Source: Pseudomonas bharatica CSV86 (GTDB taxonomy: Bacteria; Pseudomonadota; Gammaproteobacteria; Pseudomonadales; Pseudomonadaceae). Taken from it: 64,000 nt of DNA. Made by a program: the position numbers and the translations under genes. Positions 57,572 to 64,000 of this stretch are shown in pieces. The stretch lies in contig NZ_AMWJ02000001.1 of the NCBI RefSeq assembly GCF_000319305.2, positions 2,767,001 through 2,831,000 on the forward strand, given 5' to 3'. The notes beneath the pieces were generated by a model, which made no database searches, was not told the DNA's origin, and worked only from the letters and a program-made list of their open reading frames with translations. Position 1 is the first letter of the stretch; each line of letters opens with the position of its first letter.

Positions 57572-58465
57572 CTACATCCGATGATGCTCCACCAAAAAAT
57601 CCACGAACAACCGCACCCGCGCCGGCATCGTCGGGCCACCGACAAAAACCGCATGAATCGGTTCCCGGTCACCGGGATTCCAGGCTTGCAACAGCGATAC
57701 AAGGTCGCCCCGCCGCAGGTCCTCGCTGACGGTGAACTCGCCGATACGCGCAATGCCGGCGCCGACCCGCGCGAGTTGGGCCAGCGCTTCACCGCTGCTG
57801 CATTCGATGTTGCCGCTGACATTGAGGGAAAACGCTTTGCCGTCGCGCGCAAATGGCCAGTTGGGTTCGGCACGCCGGAAGTTGAAGCGCAGGCAGTTGT
57901 GCCGTAACAGGTCTTCCGGTTCCTGGGGGGTGCCGTGGCGTTGCAGGTACTGGGGCGATGCCACCACCACCTGGCCGGTGTCGCCGATCCTGCGCGCGGT
58001 CAGCGGGCTGTCGGGCAGGTGGCCAAAACGTATGGCCACATCGGCCTGGCCGCCGAGGATGTCGACCACTTCGTCGCCCAGGGTGAGGTCGACGACGATG
58101 TTCGGGTAGTGCTCGCTGAAGGCCGCGACCAGGGGAACGATGGACATGCGCCCATGGCCGAGGGCAGCGCTGACCCGCAGTCGCCCCCTGGGTACGCCTT
58201 GGTCGGCAATGGCTTCTTCGACCTCATCCATGTCGGCTAGGATGCGCCGGGCGCCGCGCAGAAAGGCTTCGCCCTCGGCGGTGAAGGTGATCGCCCGCGT
58301 GGTGCGCAGCAGCAGCCGGGTACCCAGGCGCTGTTCAGCACGCGCAATGATTCGACTTACCGCCGAGGGCGTGAGCCCCAATGTACGCGCAGCAGCCGAC
58401 AGGCTGCCTTGTTGCGCCACGGTGGCGAACACAAACATTTCACCTGATCTACCGTTGAAATCCAC
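57572..58465 (-). CDS. LysR-family transcriptional regulator
   Basis: A 297-residue LysR regulator. HTH: FVFATVAQQGSLSAAARTLGLTPSAVSRIIARAEQRLGTRLLLRTTR. The effector domain starts GRLRVSAALGHGRMSIVPLVAAFSEHYPNIVVDL. It is divergent from the MFS exporter at 58560 and probably controls it. The stop overlaps no other gene. Confidence 0.9.
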   Translation of the reverse strand: MDFNGRSGEMFVFATVAQQGSLSAAARTLGLTPSAVSRIIARAEQRLGTRLLLRTTRAITFTAEGEAFLRGARRILADMDEVEEAIADQGVPRGRLRVSAALGHGRMSIVPLVAAFSEHYPNIVVDLTLGDEVVDILGGQADVAIRFGHLPDSPLTARRIGDTGQVVVASPQYLQRHGTPQEPEDLLRHNCLRFNFRRAEPNWPFARDGKAFSLNVSGNIECSSGEALAQLARVGAGIARIGEFTVSEDLRRGDLVSLLQAWNPGDREPIHAVFVGGPTMPARVRLFVDFLVEHHRM

Positions 58466-58559
58466 TTGTGCCTCTTACGCAAAGGTGATTACCAAAAATG
58501 CCGTCTACCGCCCTAAAACGCTTGATCGTAGCATTGGCAGCATAGATAAGGAGCCTCCT

Positions 58560-59756
58560 ATGCGTATCAATCCACCCCTTGTTGCACTCGCCATTGGTGC
58601 CTTTGGCATCGGCGTTACCGAGTTCGCCCCCATGGGCATGCTACCGGGCATTGCCGCGGACCTCGGCGTTTCGATTCCTGCTGCGGGCTTGCTGGTCAGT
58701 GCCTACGCCCTGGGCGTGCTGCTTGGCGCGCCGCTGATGACCCTGACCACCGGCAAGATTCCTCGGCGTTATCTGCTGATCGGCCTCATGGCGATTTTCA
58801 CCCTGGGTAACCTGATGTCCGCATTGGCGACCGACTACTACAGCCTCATGATTGCCAGGGTGGTGACCTCACTGAACCACGGCGCATTCTTTGGCGTCGG
58901 CTCCATCGTCGCCGCCAGCGTGGTGGCCCCTGAAAAACGTGCTGGCGCGGTAGCGGCGATGTTCATGGGCCTCACCCTGGCAACCATTGGCGGTGTGCCG
59001 CTGGCCACCTGGTTTGGCGAACTGTTCGGTTGGCGTACCGCCTTCTGGGGCATTACCGGCCTCGGCGTGGTGACCATGGCCGCCTTGTGGTTCGCCCTAC
59101 CCGACCTCAAGGCACCGGCAGGCGGCGGTGTCATGGCCGAAATCCGGGTACTGGGCCGTGTCCCGGTGCTGGCGGCGCTGGCCCTGACCGTCGTCGGTTC
59201 GGGCGCAATGTTCACCGTCTTCACCTACATCGCACCGATCCTTAGCAGCGAGACCCACGCCTCCACCGCCTTTATCACCGCCATGCTGGTGCTGTTCGGC
59301 ATAGGGCTGACCTTGGGCAACATGTGGGGTGGCAAAGCCGCCGACCGCTCGATAGACCGCACCCTGATCGTCTCGCTGAGCGTGCTCATCCTGGTCCTGC
59401 TGGCGTTCACCGTACTGATGCGCTGGCCACTGCCGGCCGCCGTAGCCATCCTGATCTGGGGCATCGCCAGCTTCGCCCTGGTGCCACCGCTGCAGATGCG
59501 CGTGATGGAAGCCGCCAAGGACGCACCTAATCTCGCCTCGGCGGTGAACATTGGTGCGTTCAACCTTGGCAACGCGATCGGCGCAGCGCTGGGAGGCGCG
59601 GTGATCAATGCGGGGTTGGGTTATCCGGCGATTTCCCTGGCGGGGGCGGCAATGGCCGGGTTGGGGTTGTTGATGGTGCTGGGCTTTGCGTGGCGGTCGC
59701 TCAGATCGGACATGGGTACTTCGCCCTCGGCCGTCGGTGGATCGCATCAGGGCTGA
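58560..59756 (+). CDS. MFS transporter, DHA1 (AraJ/PbuE-like) exporter
   Basis: A 398-residue permease with 12 membrane segments. The N-terminus ALAIGAFGIGVTEFAPMGMLPGIAADLGVS is characteristic of the AraJ/PbuE/YdhP drug and sugar efflux group, with ARVVTSLNHGAFFGVGSIVAASVV and MGLTLATIGGVPLATWFGE. A strong AAGGAG precedes the ATG. It is divergent from a LysR gene. Confidence 0.9.
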   Translation: MRINPPLVALAIGAFGIGVTEFAPMGMLPGIAADLGVSIPAAGLLVSAYALGVLLGAPLMTLTTGKIPRRYLLIGLMAIFTLGNLMSALATDYYSLMIARVVTSLNHGAFFGVGSIVAASVVAPEKRAGAVAAMFMGLTLATIGGVPLATWFGELFGWRTAFWGITGLGVVTMAALWFALPDLKAPAGGGVMAEIRVLGRVPVLAALALTVVGSGAMFTVFTYIAPILSSETHASTAFITAMLVLFGIGLTLGNMWGGKAADRSIDRTLIVSLSVLILVLLAFTVLMRWPLPAAVAILIWGIASFALVPPLQMRVMEAAKDAPNLASAVNIGAFNLGNAIGAALGGAVINAGLGYPAISLAGAAMAGLGLLMVLGFAWRSLRSDMGTSPSAVGGSHQG

Positions 59757-59780
59757 CAGGGGCTTGCCATGACTTTTTTG

Positions 59781-59830
59781 GCGCTCTTGAGATCGAGCGC
59801 CGCGCGGGCGGCGCTCGATCTCAAGAGCGC
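59781..59830. terminator. Perfect 23-bp hairpin
   Basis: Arms at 59781-59803 and 59808-59830 are fully complementary with a four-base loop GCGG. It is 24 bp after the MFS stop. A T run precedes the stem on the plus strand but none follows it on either strand, so it may be a structural terminator or an unknown palindromic element. Confidence 0.7.
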
Positions 59831-60029
59831 TGAAGATCTACCGGCATGCACCTGGCGACCATTCCGCAGTTCTCTGACAACTGCTTCCTTGTCCAGGGCC
59901 TGGCCGAAGCCGCTGCTCAGGCACCATGCCGGATCGGATCACAGCATCCCCCGTTCCTATCAATTCGCCCGGGCACGCAAACGCGCACCCTGCCTGCGCA
60001 GATACACCACCTGCACCATTCTTCCGGAA

Positions 60030-60899
60030 ATGCAGCTGGAAGGTTTCGCCAGTGGCGACCTGCTGTCCCAGGTGCTCGCGCAGATGCGCCTGACCGGCGA
60101 CCGCGTCTACTCCGCTACCGTCGAACCCGGCGAGCGCTTGATGCTCGACTGCAACAGTGCCCACGTCTGCATGCTGCAATCCGGTCAGTTGCGGATTCAG
60201 CGCGACGGCCACCCCGCCACGCCGATTGAACCTGGCGATGTATTCCTCCTGCCCCACACCTTGGACGACCTGAAACTCAGCGCCGGCGATAGCCCCACCA
60301 CGGTCGCGGTCTGCTGCTTCTGGTTCGATGCCGGCAGCTTCCGCGCGATGGTGTTTGCCTTGCCCTGGCTGATTCATATCCGACAGGCCGACGCGGCGCC
60401 GTGGTCCGAAGGGCTGTTACATTTCATGCTGCTGGAAGCCCACGACGTCCAGCCGGGCGGCGCCTTGATGGTGTCGCGGTTGATCGACCTCGCGGTGATT
60501 CGCGTCCTGCGCACCTGGGTGCAGCAAGGCGCGGCGTCCGGTTGGCTGGGTGGTTTGTCCGACGCACGCATCGCCCGGGTGCTCAGGGCGATTCACGAAC
60601 AGCCCCGTCAACAGTGGCGTATCGAGGCGCTGGCGAGGTTGGCGGGGATGTCACGCTCCAGTTTCTGCGAGCGTTTCAGCGCCCTGGTCGGACGAGCGCC
60701 TCTGCGCTATCAGAACGAATGGCGGCTGACCCTGGCCAAGACAATGTTGGCCACGCAAACCGGCCGTATCGGTGATGTGGGATTTGCCGTGGGTTATGAA
60801 TCCGAAGCGGCGTTCAGTCGTGCCTATAAAGCGTTTTTTGGCCGCTCTCCCCGGGAGGATCAGGGCAGCCGTGGCGTATTTGGTGAGTCGCCTCGCTAG
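60030..60899 (+). CDS. AraC-family transcriptional regulator (cupin sensor)
   Basis: A 289-residue AraC regulator with an N-terminal cupin-like domain (VEPGERLMLDCNSAHVCMLQSGQLRI, IEPGDVFLLPHT) and C-terminal double HTH (RIEALARLAGMSRSSFCERFSALVGRAPLRYQNEWRLTLAKTML...IGDVGFAVGYESEAAFSRAYKAFFGRSPRE). The start MQLEGF at 60030 fits the family. The long upstream frame crosses the hairpin. It may control the flanking transporter or dehydrogenase genes; the target is not shown. Confidence 0.82.
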   Translation: MQLEGFASGDLLSQVLAQMRLTGDRVYSATVEPGERLMLDCNSAHVCMLQSGQLRIQRDGHPATPIEPGDVFLLPHTLDDLKLSAGDSPTTVAVCCFWFDAGSFRAMVFALPWLIHIRQADAAPWSEGLLHFMLLEAHDVQPGGALMVSRLIDLAVIRVLRTWVQQGAASGWLGGLSDARIARVLRAIHEQPRQQWRIEALARLAGMSRSSFCERFSALVGRAPLRYQNEWRLTLAKTMLATQTGRIGDVGFAVGYESEAAFSRAYKAFFGRSPREDQGSRGVFGESPR

Positions 60900-61309
60900 A
60901 CGGCGCTAAATGCGCTGTTCCGTGGGATTACTTACCAATGCTGCCAAGCGCTAATGTGGTGACCGTGTCTAGGCGACCCCGGGCGGGCTCTTGCTCGACG
61001 TGTTCCATGCTGGGTAGCTGCCTATTGTCTCCAACTACAAGCGACCCGAAGCTGCTTCTCGCGAATGGCAGCAACCGACCCAAAGCGGACTCGATCAGCC
61101 CCGAAGCTTCCTGTGCAGCGAGCCCAACATACAGGTATGTCCATCTGCGTATGAGTATTTGCAACGTTCAGAATCTGAACACTTCGAGCGCAGGTAATTG
61201 TTCAGAAGCTGTACACCCTCCGCACTAATACGCCGGAATCTAGCCCCGGCAGCTCGTTGGCATGCCCTCTGCAATAAGCATCCTGACTACAACAACATAA
61301 AGGATGCTT
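60900..61309. other. Intergenic region, no gene supported
   Basis: A 410-bp gap before the aldehyde dehydrogenase. It resembles a decayed intergenic block (GGCAGCAACCGACCCAAAGC at 61063-61082) with short spurious frames on both strands. The part near 61200-61300 is AT-richer and must contain the dehydrogenase operon promoter. Confidence 0.5.
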
Positions 61310-62788
61310 AGCGTGGAAACCTTATTGCCACCCCAACTCTGGAACGAGCGTCTGTTCACCGGGAGCTGGGTTCCGGGTGAACTGCCCGTCACTACAGTCA
61401 CCTCCCCTGGCAGCGGCCAGCCGTTGGGGACCTTGGCCAACGCTGGTACCAAGCAGGTGGAGCAAAGCGCGCAGGAGGCCGCCAAAGCCCAGCGCAACTG
61501 GTATGCCCTGCCCTATGACGAACGCGCCAGTGTGCTGCGCAAGGCGGCAGCCATCGCCGAGCAGTATCAGGCCGAGATCGCCGACTGGATTGTGCGTGAA
61601 AGCGGCTCGACTCAGTCCAAGGCAAGCTTCGAATCCTCCATCACCATCAAGTCGCTGCACGAAGCCTCGGCCCTGCCATCGCGCAGCCAGGGCGAAGTGC
61701 TGCCCTCCACGGCCGGTCGCCTAAGCATCGCCCGGCGACGCCCTCTTGGCGTGATTGGGGTGATTTCGCCGTTCAACTTTCCGCTTTACCTGGCCATGCG
61801 CGCAGTCGCTCCGGCGCTAGCCTTAGGCAATGCGGTGGTGCTAAAACCCGATCCACGAACTGCGGTATGTGGCGGCCATGTGATTGCCCGGATCTTCGAG
61901 CTGGCCGGCTTGCCGAATGGGGTACTGCATGTGCTGCCAGGCGGCGCCGAGGCCGGCGCGGCGCTGACGGCGTCACCCAGCGTGGCGATGATCCAGTTCA
62001 CCGGCTCCACGCCCGCTGGGCGCAAAGTTGGGGAAGCTGCCGGCCGCCACCTGAAAAAAGTGTCGCTGGAACTCGGCGGCAAAAACTCACTGATTGTCCT
62101 CGACGATGCCGACCTCGATCTGGCCATCGCTAACGCAACGTGGGGAGTGTATCTGCACCAGGGGCAAATCTGCATGTCGACCGGGCGCTTGCTGGTGCAA
62201 CGAGGCATCTATGCCGCATTCGTCGAACGCCTGGTGGCAAAAGCGCGCAGCCTGACCGTGGGAGATCCGGCCAGCGGCCAGGTGCACCTCGGCCCGCTAA
62301 TCAATGCTGCCCAGCGCGACAATGCCCTACGCATCGTCGAGGCCGCACGCGCTGCCGGGGCGACGCTTGCCACCGGTGGCTCGGCCGACGGGCTGTTCTT
62401 CCAGCCGACGGTGCTCAGCGATGTGCAGCGCGATAACCCGGCATTCCACGAAGAGATCTTCGGCCCGGTGGCCGTGGTGGTGCCATTCGACAGCGACGAG
62501 CAAGCGGTGGAGCTGGCCAACAACACTGATTACGGTCTGAGCGCCGCGATCCTGTCCCGCGACACTGGCCGCGCTCTGCGCCTTGGCGAACAACTGCGCA
62601 CCGGTTTGTTACATATCAACGACCAGACCGTCAACGACGAGGTCATCAACCCGTTCGGCGGTGTCGGCGCGTCCGGCAACGGCACCAGTATCGGTGGTGC
62701 CGCCAACTGGGAAGAGTTCACCCAATGGCAATGGCTCACCCTCAAAAGCGAAGCCCCTGCCTATCCCTGTAAACTCGGAGAAAAATAA
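61310..62788 (+). CDS. Benzaldehyde dehydrogenase (XylC-like aldehyde dehydrogenase)
   Basis: A 492-residue NAD-dependent aldehyde dehydrogenase. It resembles XylC: RRPLGVIGVISPFNFPLYLAMRAVAPALALGNAVVLKPD, GVLHVLPGG, and catalytic blocks SLELGGKNSLIVLDDADL (Glu) and YLHQGQICMSTGR (Cys). The substrate is likely benzaldehyde or a ring-substituted form. The start has alternative codons a few bases earlier (GTG 61310, TTG 61304). It is followed by an alcohol dehydrogenase 2 bp later, as for benzyl alcohol to benzoate oxidation. Confidence 0.85.
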   Translation, partial: SVETLLPPQLWNERLFTGSWVPGELPVTTVTSPGSGQPLGTLANAGTKQVEQSAQEAAKAQRNWYALPYDERASVLRKAAAIAEQYQAEIADWIVRESGSTQSKASFESSITIKSLHEASALPSRSQGEVLPSTAGRLSIARRRPLGVIGVISPFNFPLYLAMRAVAPALALGNAVVLKPDPRTAVCGGHVIARIFELAGLPNGVLHVLPGGAEAGAALTASPSVAMIQFTGSTPAGRKVGEAAGRHLKKVSLELGGKNSLIVLDDADLDLAIANATWGVYLHQGQICMSTGRLLVQRGIYAAFVERLVAKARSLTVGDPASGQVHLGPLINAAQRDNALRIVEAARAAGATLATGGSADGLFFQPTVLSDVQRDNPAFHEEIFGPVAVVVPFDSDEQAVELANNTDYGLSAAILSRDTGRALRLGEQLRTGLLHINDQTVNDEVINPFGGVGASGNGTSIGGAANWEEFTQWQWLTLKSEAPAYPCKLGEK

Positions 62789-62790
62789 CA

Positions 62791-63915
62791 ATGACAACAC
62801 CTCTTTTCCGCCCTATTCAAGCTGCTGTGACGCGAGGCAAAGGCGCACCTTTCGTCCTTGAACAAGCAGGTATTCGTGCTCCGCAGGGTGACGAAGTGCT
62901 GGTGCGCGTGGTCGCAACCGGCATGTGCCATACCGACATGATCGTGCGTGACCAGTACTACCCGGTACCGCTCCCGGCGGTGTTGGGACACGAAGGTTCT
63001 GGCATCGTCGAGGCTGTTGGCCCGCTGGTGCAGAACCTGGCGGTGGGCGACCACGTGGTGATGACCTACGGCTACTGCGGCCAGTGCCTCGCATGCGACG
63101 CCGGCCAGGCGGCCTACTGTCAGGACTTCTTCGGGCGCAACTTCAGCGGCGCCGGCCCCCAGGGCCAGCACGCCCTGCAGGATGCACAGGGCGAAATGCT
63201 GAATGACCACTTCTTCGCTCAGTCCTCATTCGCCACCTTCGCCCTGGGGCGCGAGAACAACACTGTGCGGGTACCCAAGGAAGCCCCCATCGAGCTGCTC
63301 GGCCCGCTGGGTTGCGGCATCCAGACCGGCGCCGGCGCGGTGATCAATTCGCTGAAGGTTACCCCTGGCAGCGCCTTTGCCGCCTTTGGCGGCGGTGCGG
63401 TGGGCCTTTCTGCCGTGCTGGCCGCGCAAGTCGCGGGTGCCGCTACCATCATCGCGATCGATGTAGTGCCTTCGCGCCTGGCATTGGCCCTGGAGCTGGG
63501 CGCCACGCACGTGGTCAACAGCCGAGAGGTCGACCCCGTAACTACCATTCGCGAAATCACCGGCGGCGGCGTGCAGTTCGCGCTGGAGTCCACTGGCCGC
63601 CCAGAAGTGCTGCGCCAGGCCGTGGATGCCCTCGGCAGCCGCGGCGCGCTGGGGGTGGTCGGCGCGCCGCCGCTGGGCACTACAGCTCAATTCGACGTCA
63701 ACGACCTACTGCTGGGTGGAAAGGTCATTCGCGGCATCGTCGAAGGTGACAGCGTGCCCAAGAAGTTCATCCCCGAGCTGGTCAACCTGTATCTGCAAGG
63801 CCGCTTCGCCTTCGACAAGCTGGTGCGTTTCTACGACTTTGAGCAGATCAATCAGGCCGCTGAAGACAGTGAGAAAGGCCTGACCCTCAAGCCGATCATC
63901 CGCATCCAGAAGTAA
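62791..63915 (+). CDS. Zinc-dependent aryl/benzyl alcohol dehydrogenase (XylB-like)
   Basis: A 374-residue medium-chain alcohol dehydrogenase. Catalytic zinc: TGMCHTDM and GHEGSGIVEAVG; structural zinc: CGQCLACDAGQAAYC. NAD site: FAAFGGGAVGLSAVLAAQVAGAATIIAIDVVPSRLALALELGATHVVNS. Its place 2 bp after a XylC-like gene suggests reversible oxidation of benzyl-type alcohols. The next gene begins 60 bp on. Confidence 0.88.
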   Translation: MTTPLFRPIQAAVTRGKGAPFVLEQAGIRAPQGDEVLVRVVATGMCHTDMIVRDQYYPVPLPAVLGHEGSGIVEAVGPLVQNLAVGDHVVMTYGYCGQCLACDAGQAAYCQDFFGRNFSGAGPQGQHALQDAQGEMLNDHFFAQSSFATFALGRENNTVRVPKEAPIELLGPLGCGIQTGAGAVINSLKVTPGSAFAAFGGGAVGLSAVLAAQVAGAATIIAIDVVPSRLALALELGATHVVNSREVDPVTTIREITGGGVQFALESTGRPEVLRQAVDALGSRGALGVVGAPPLGTTAQFDVNDLLLGGKVIRGIVEGDSVPKKFIPELVNLYLQGRFAFDKLVRFYDFEQINQAAEDSEKGLTLKPIIRIQK

Positions 63916-63974
63916 CACCCGGGGGCAGCTACGCGCTGCTCCCAACCCATAACAAGAACAACGGAAACCTGCAC

Positions 63975-64000
63975 ATGACAAAAATTTCTAGCCTTACATG
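63975..64000 (+). CDS. Start of the next gene, partial
   Basis: ATG at 63975 (MTKISSLT...) follows CGGAAA nine bases upstream, 60 bp after the alcohol dehydrogenase stop. Only eight codons are present, too few to name a family; it is probably the next member of the same operon. Confidence 0.4.

Noticed and set aside
60928..61164. Short minus-strand frame in the gap before the aldehyde dehydrogenase
   Set aside because: No ribosome site, no family and codon use unlike the neighbours; treated as decayed intergenic DNA.

Overview
The window is high-G+C Pseudomonas chromosome. The signs are REP palindromes of the Pseudomonas type, lpxO, a spu/puu polyamine set, a BdlA-like PAS chemoreceptor, an OsmC-YcaO fusion, an OprD-family porin and a 399-codon glutathione-independent formaldehyde dehydrogenase. 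Species cannot be fixed from sequence reading alone. There is no prophage, integrase or CRISPR array. The one complete mobile element is an ISL3-type insertion sequence that carries metal-efflux genes.

Layout. 1-3823 (minus): a TcA-type insecticidal toxin-complex protein that ends in invasin-like Ig domains and runs off the window. 4306-9381: PixA/AidA-like inclusion-body protein, lpxO, an AhpD-like protein, a GNAT acetyltransferase, two tandem paralogous LysR regulators and a small coiled-coil protein. 9477-12648 (minus): an operon of a winged-helix protein, a membrane diguanylate cyclase and a PAS-PAS-MCP protein. 12950-22590: a molybdenum-hydroxylase island with an IorAB/cytochrome c dehydrogenase, a PaoABC-type aldehyde dehydrogenase, and the maturation proteins XdhC and a MocA-like enzyme. 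22696-30993: OsmC-YcaO, polyamine gamma-glutamylation genes, a EutR-like AraC regulator and an RhtB exporter. 31331-34622: tRNA-Gln, then the IS with its 8-bp target duplication. 34702-37815: amidase, universal stress protein, lipoprotein. 38118-43595: formate dehydrogenase-N operon plus fdhE, with cysteine in place of selenocysteine. 43761-48854: LysR, SDR, MFS and a split transketolase, probably a sugar or polyol catabolic unit. 48974-50417: PACE efflux pump and its LysR. 50572-57477: VanAB-type Rieske demethylase, formaldehyde dehydrogenase, aromatic-acid transporter, porin and a divergent MarR regulator. 57572-63915: LysR/MFS pair, AraC regulator, and benzaldehyde and benzyl alcohol dehydrogenases.

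Themes. Much of the window is redox catabolism of aldehydes, aromatics, formate and C1 units. The Rieske demethylase should release formaldehyde, FdhA oxidises it to formate, and the formate dehydrogenase 11 kb away can pass those electrons to quinone.

Data quality. Seven genes carry a single-base deletion each, and adding one base back restores a complete family-length frame. Several lie in G5 runs that should be G6. This looks like homopolymer under-calling, not seven real pseudogenes, so those genes are annotated over their full span and marked as frameshifted.
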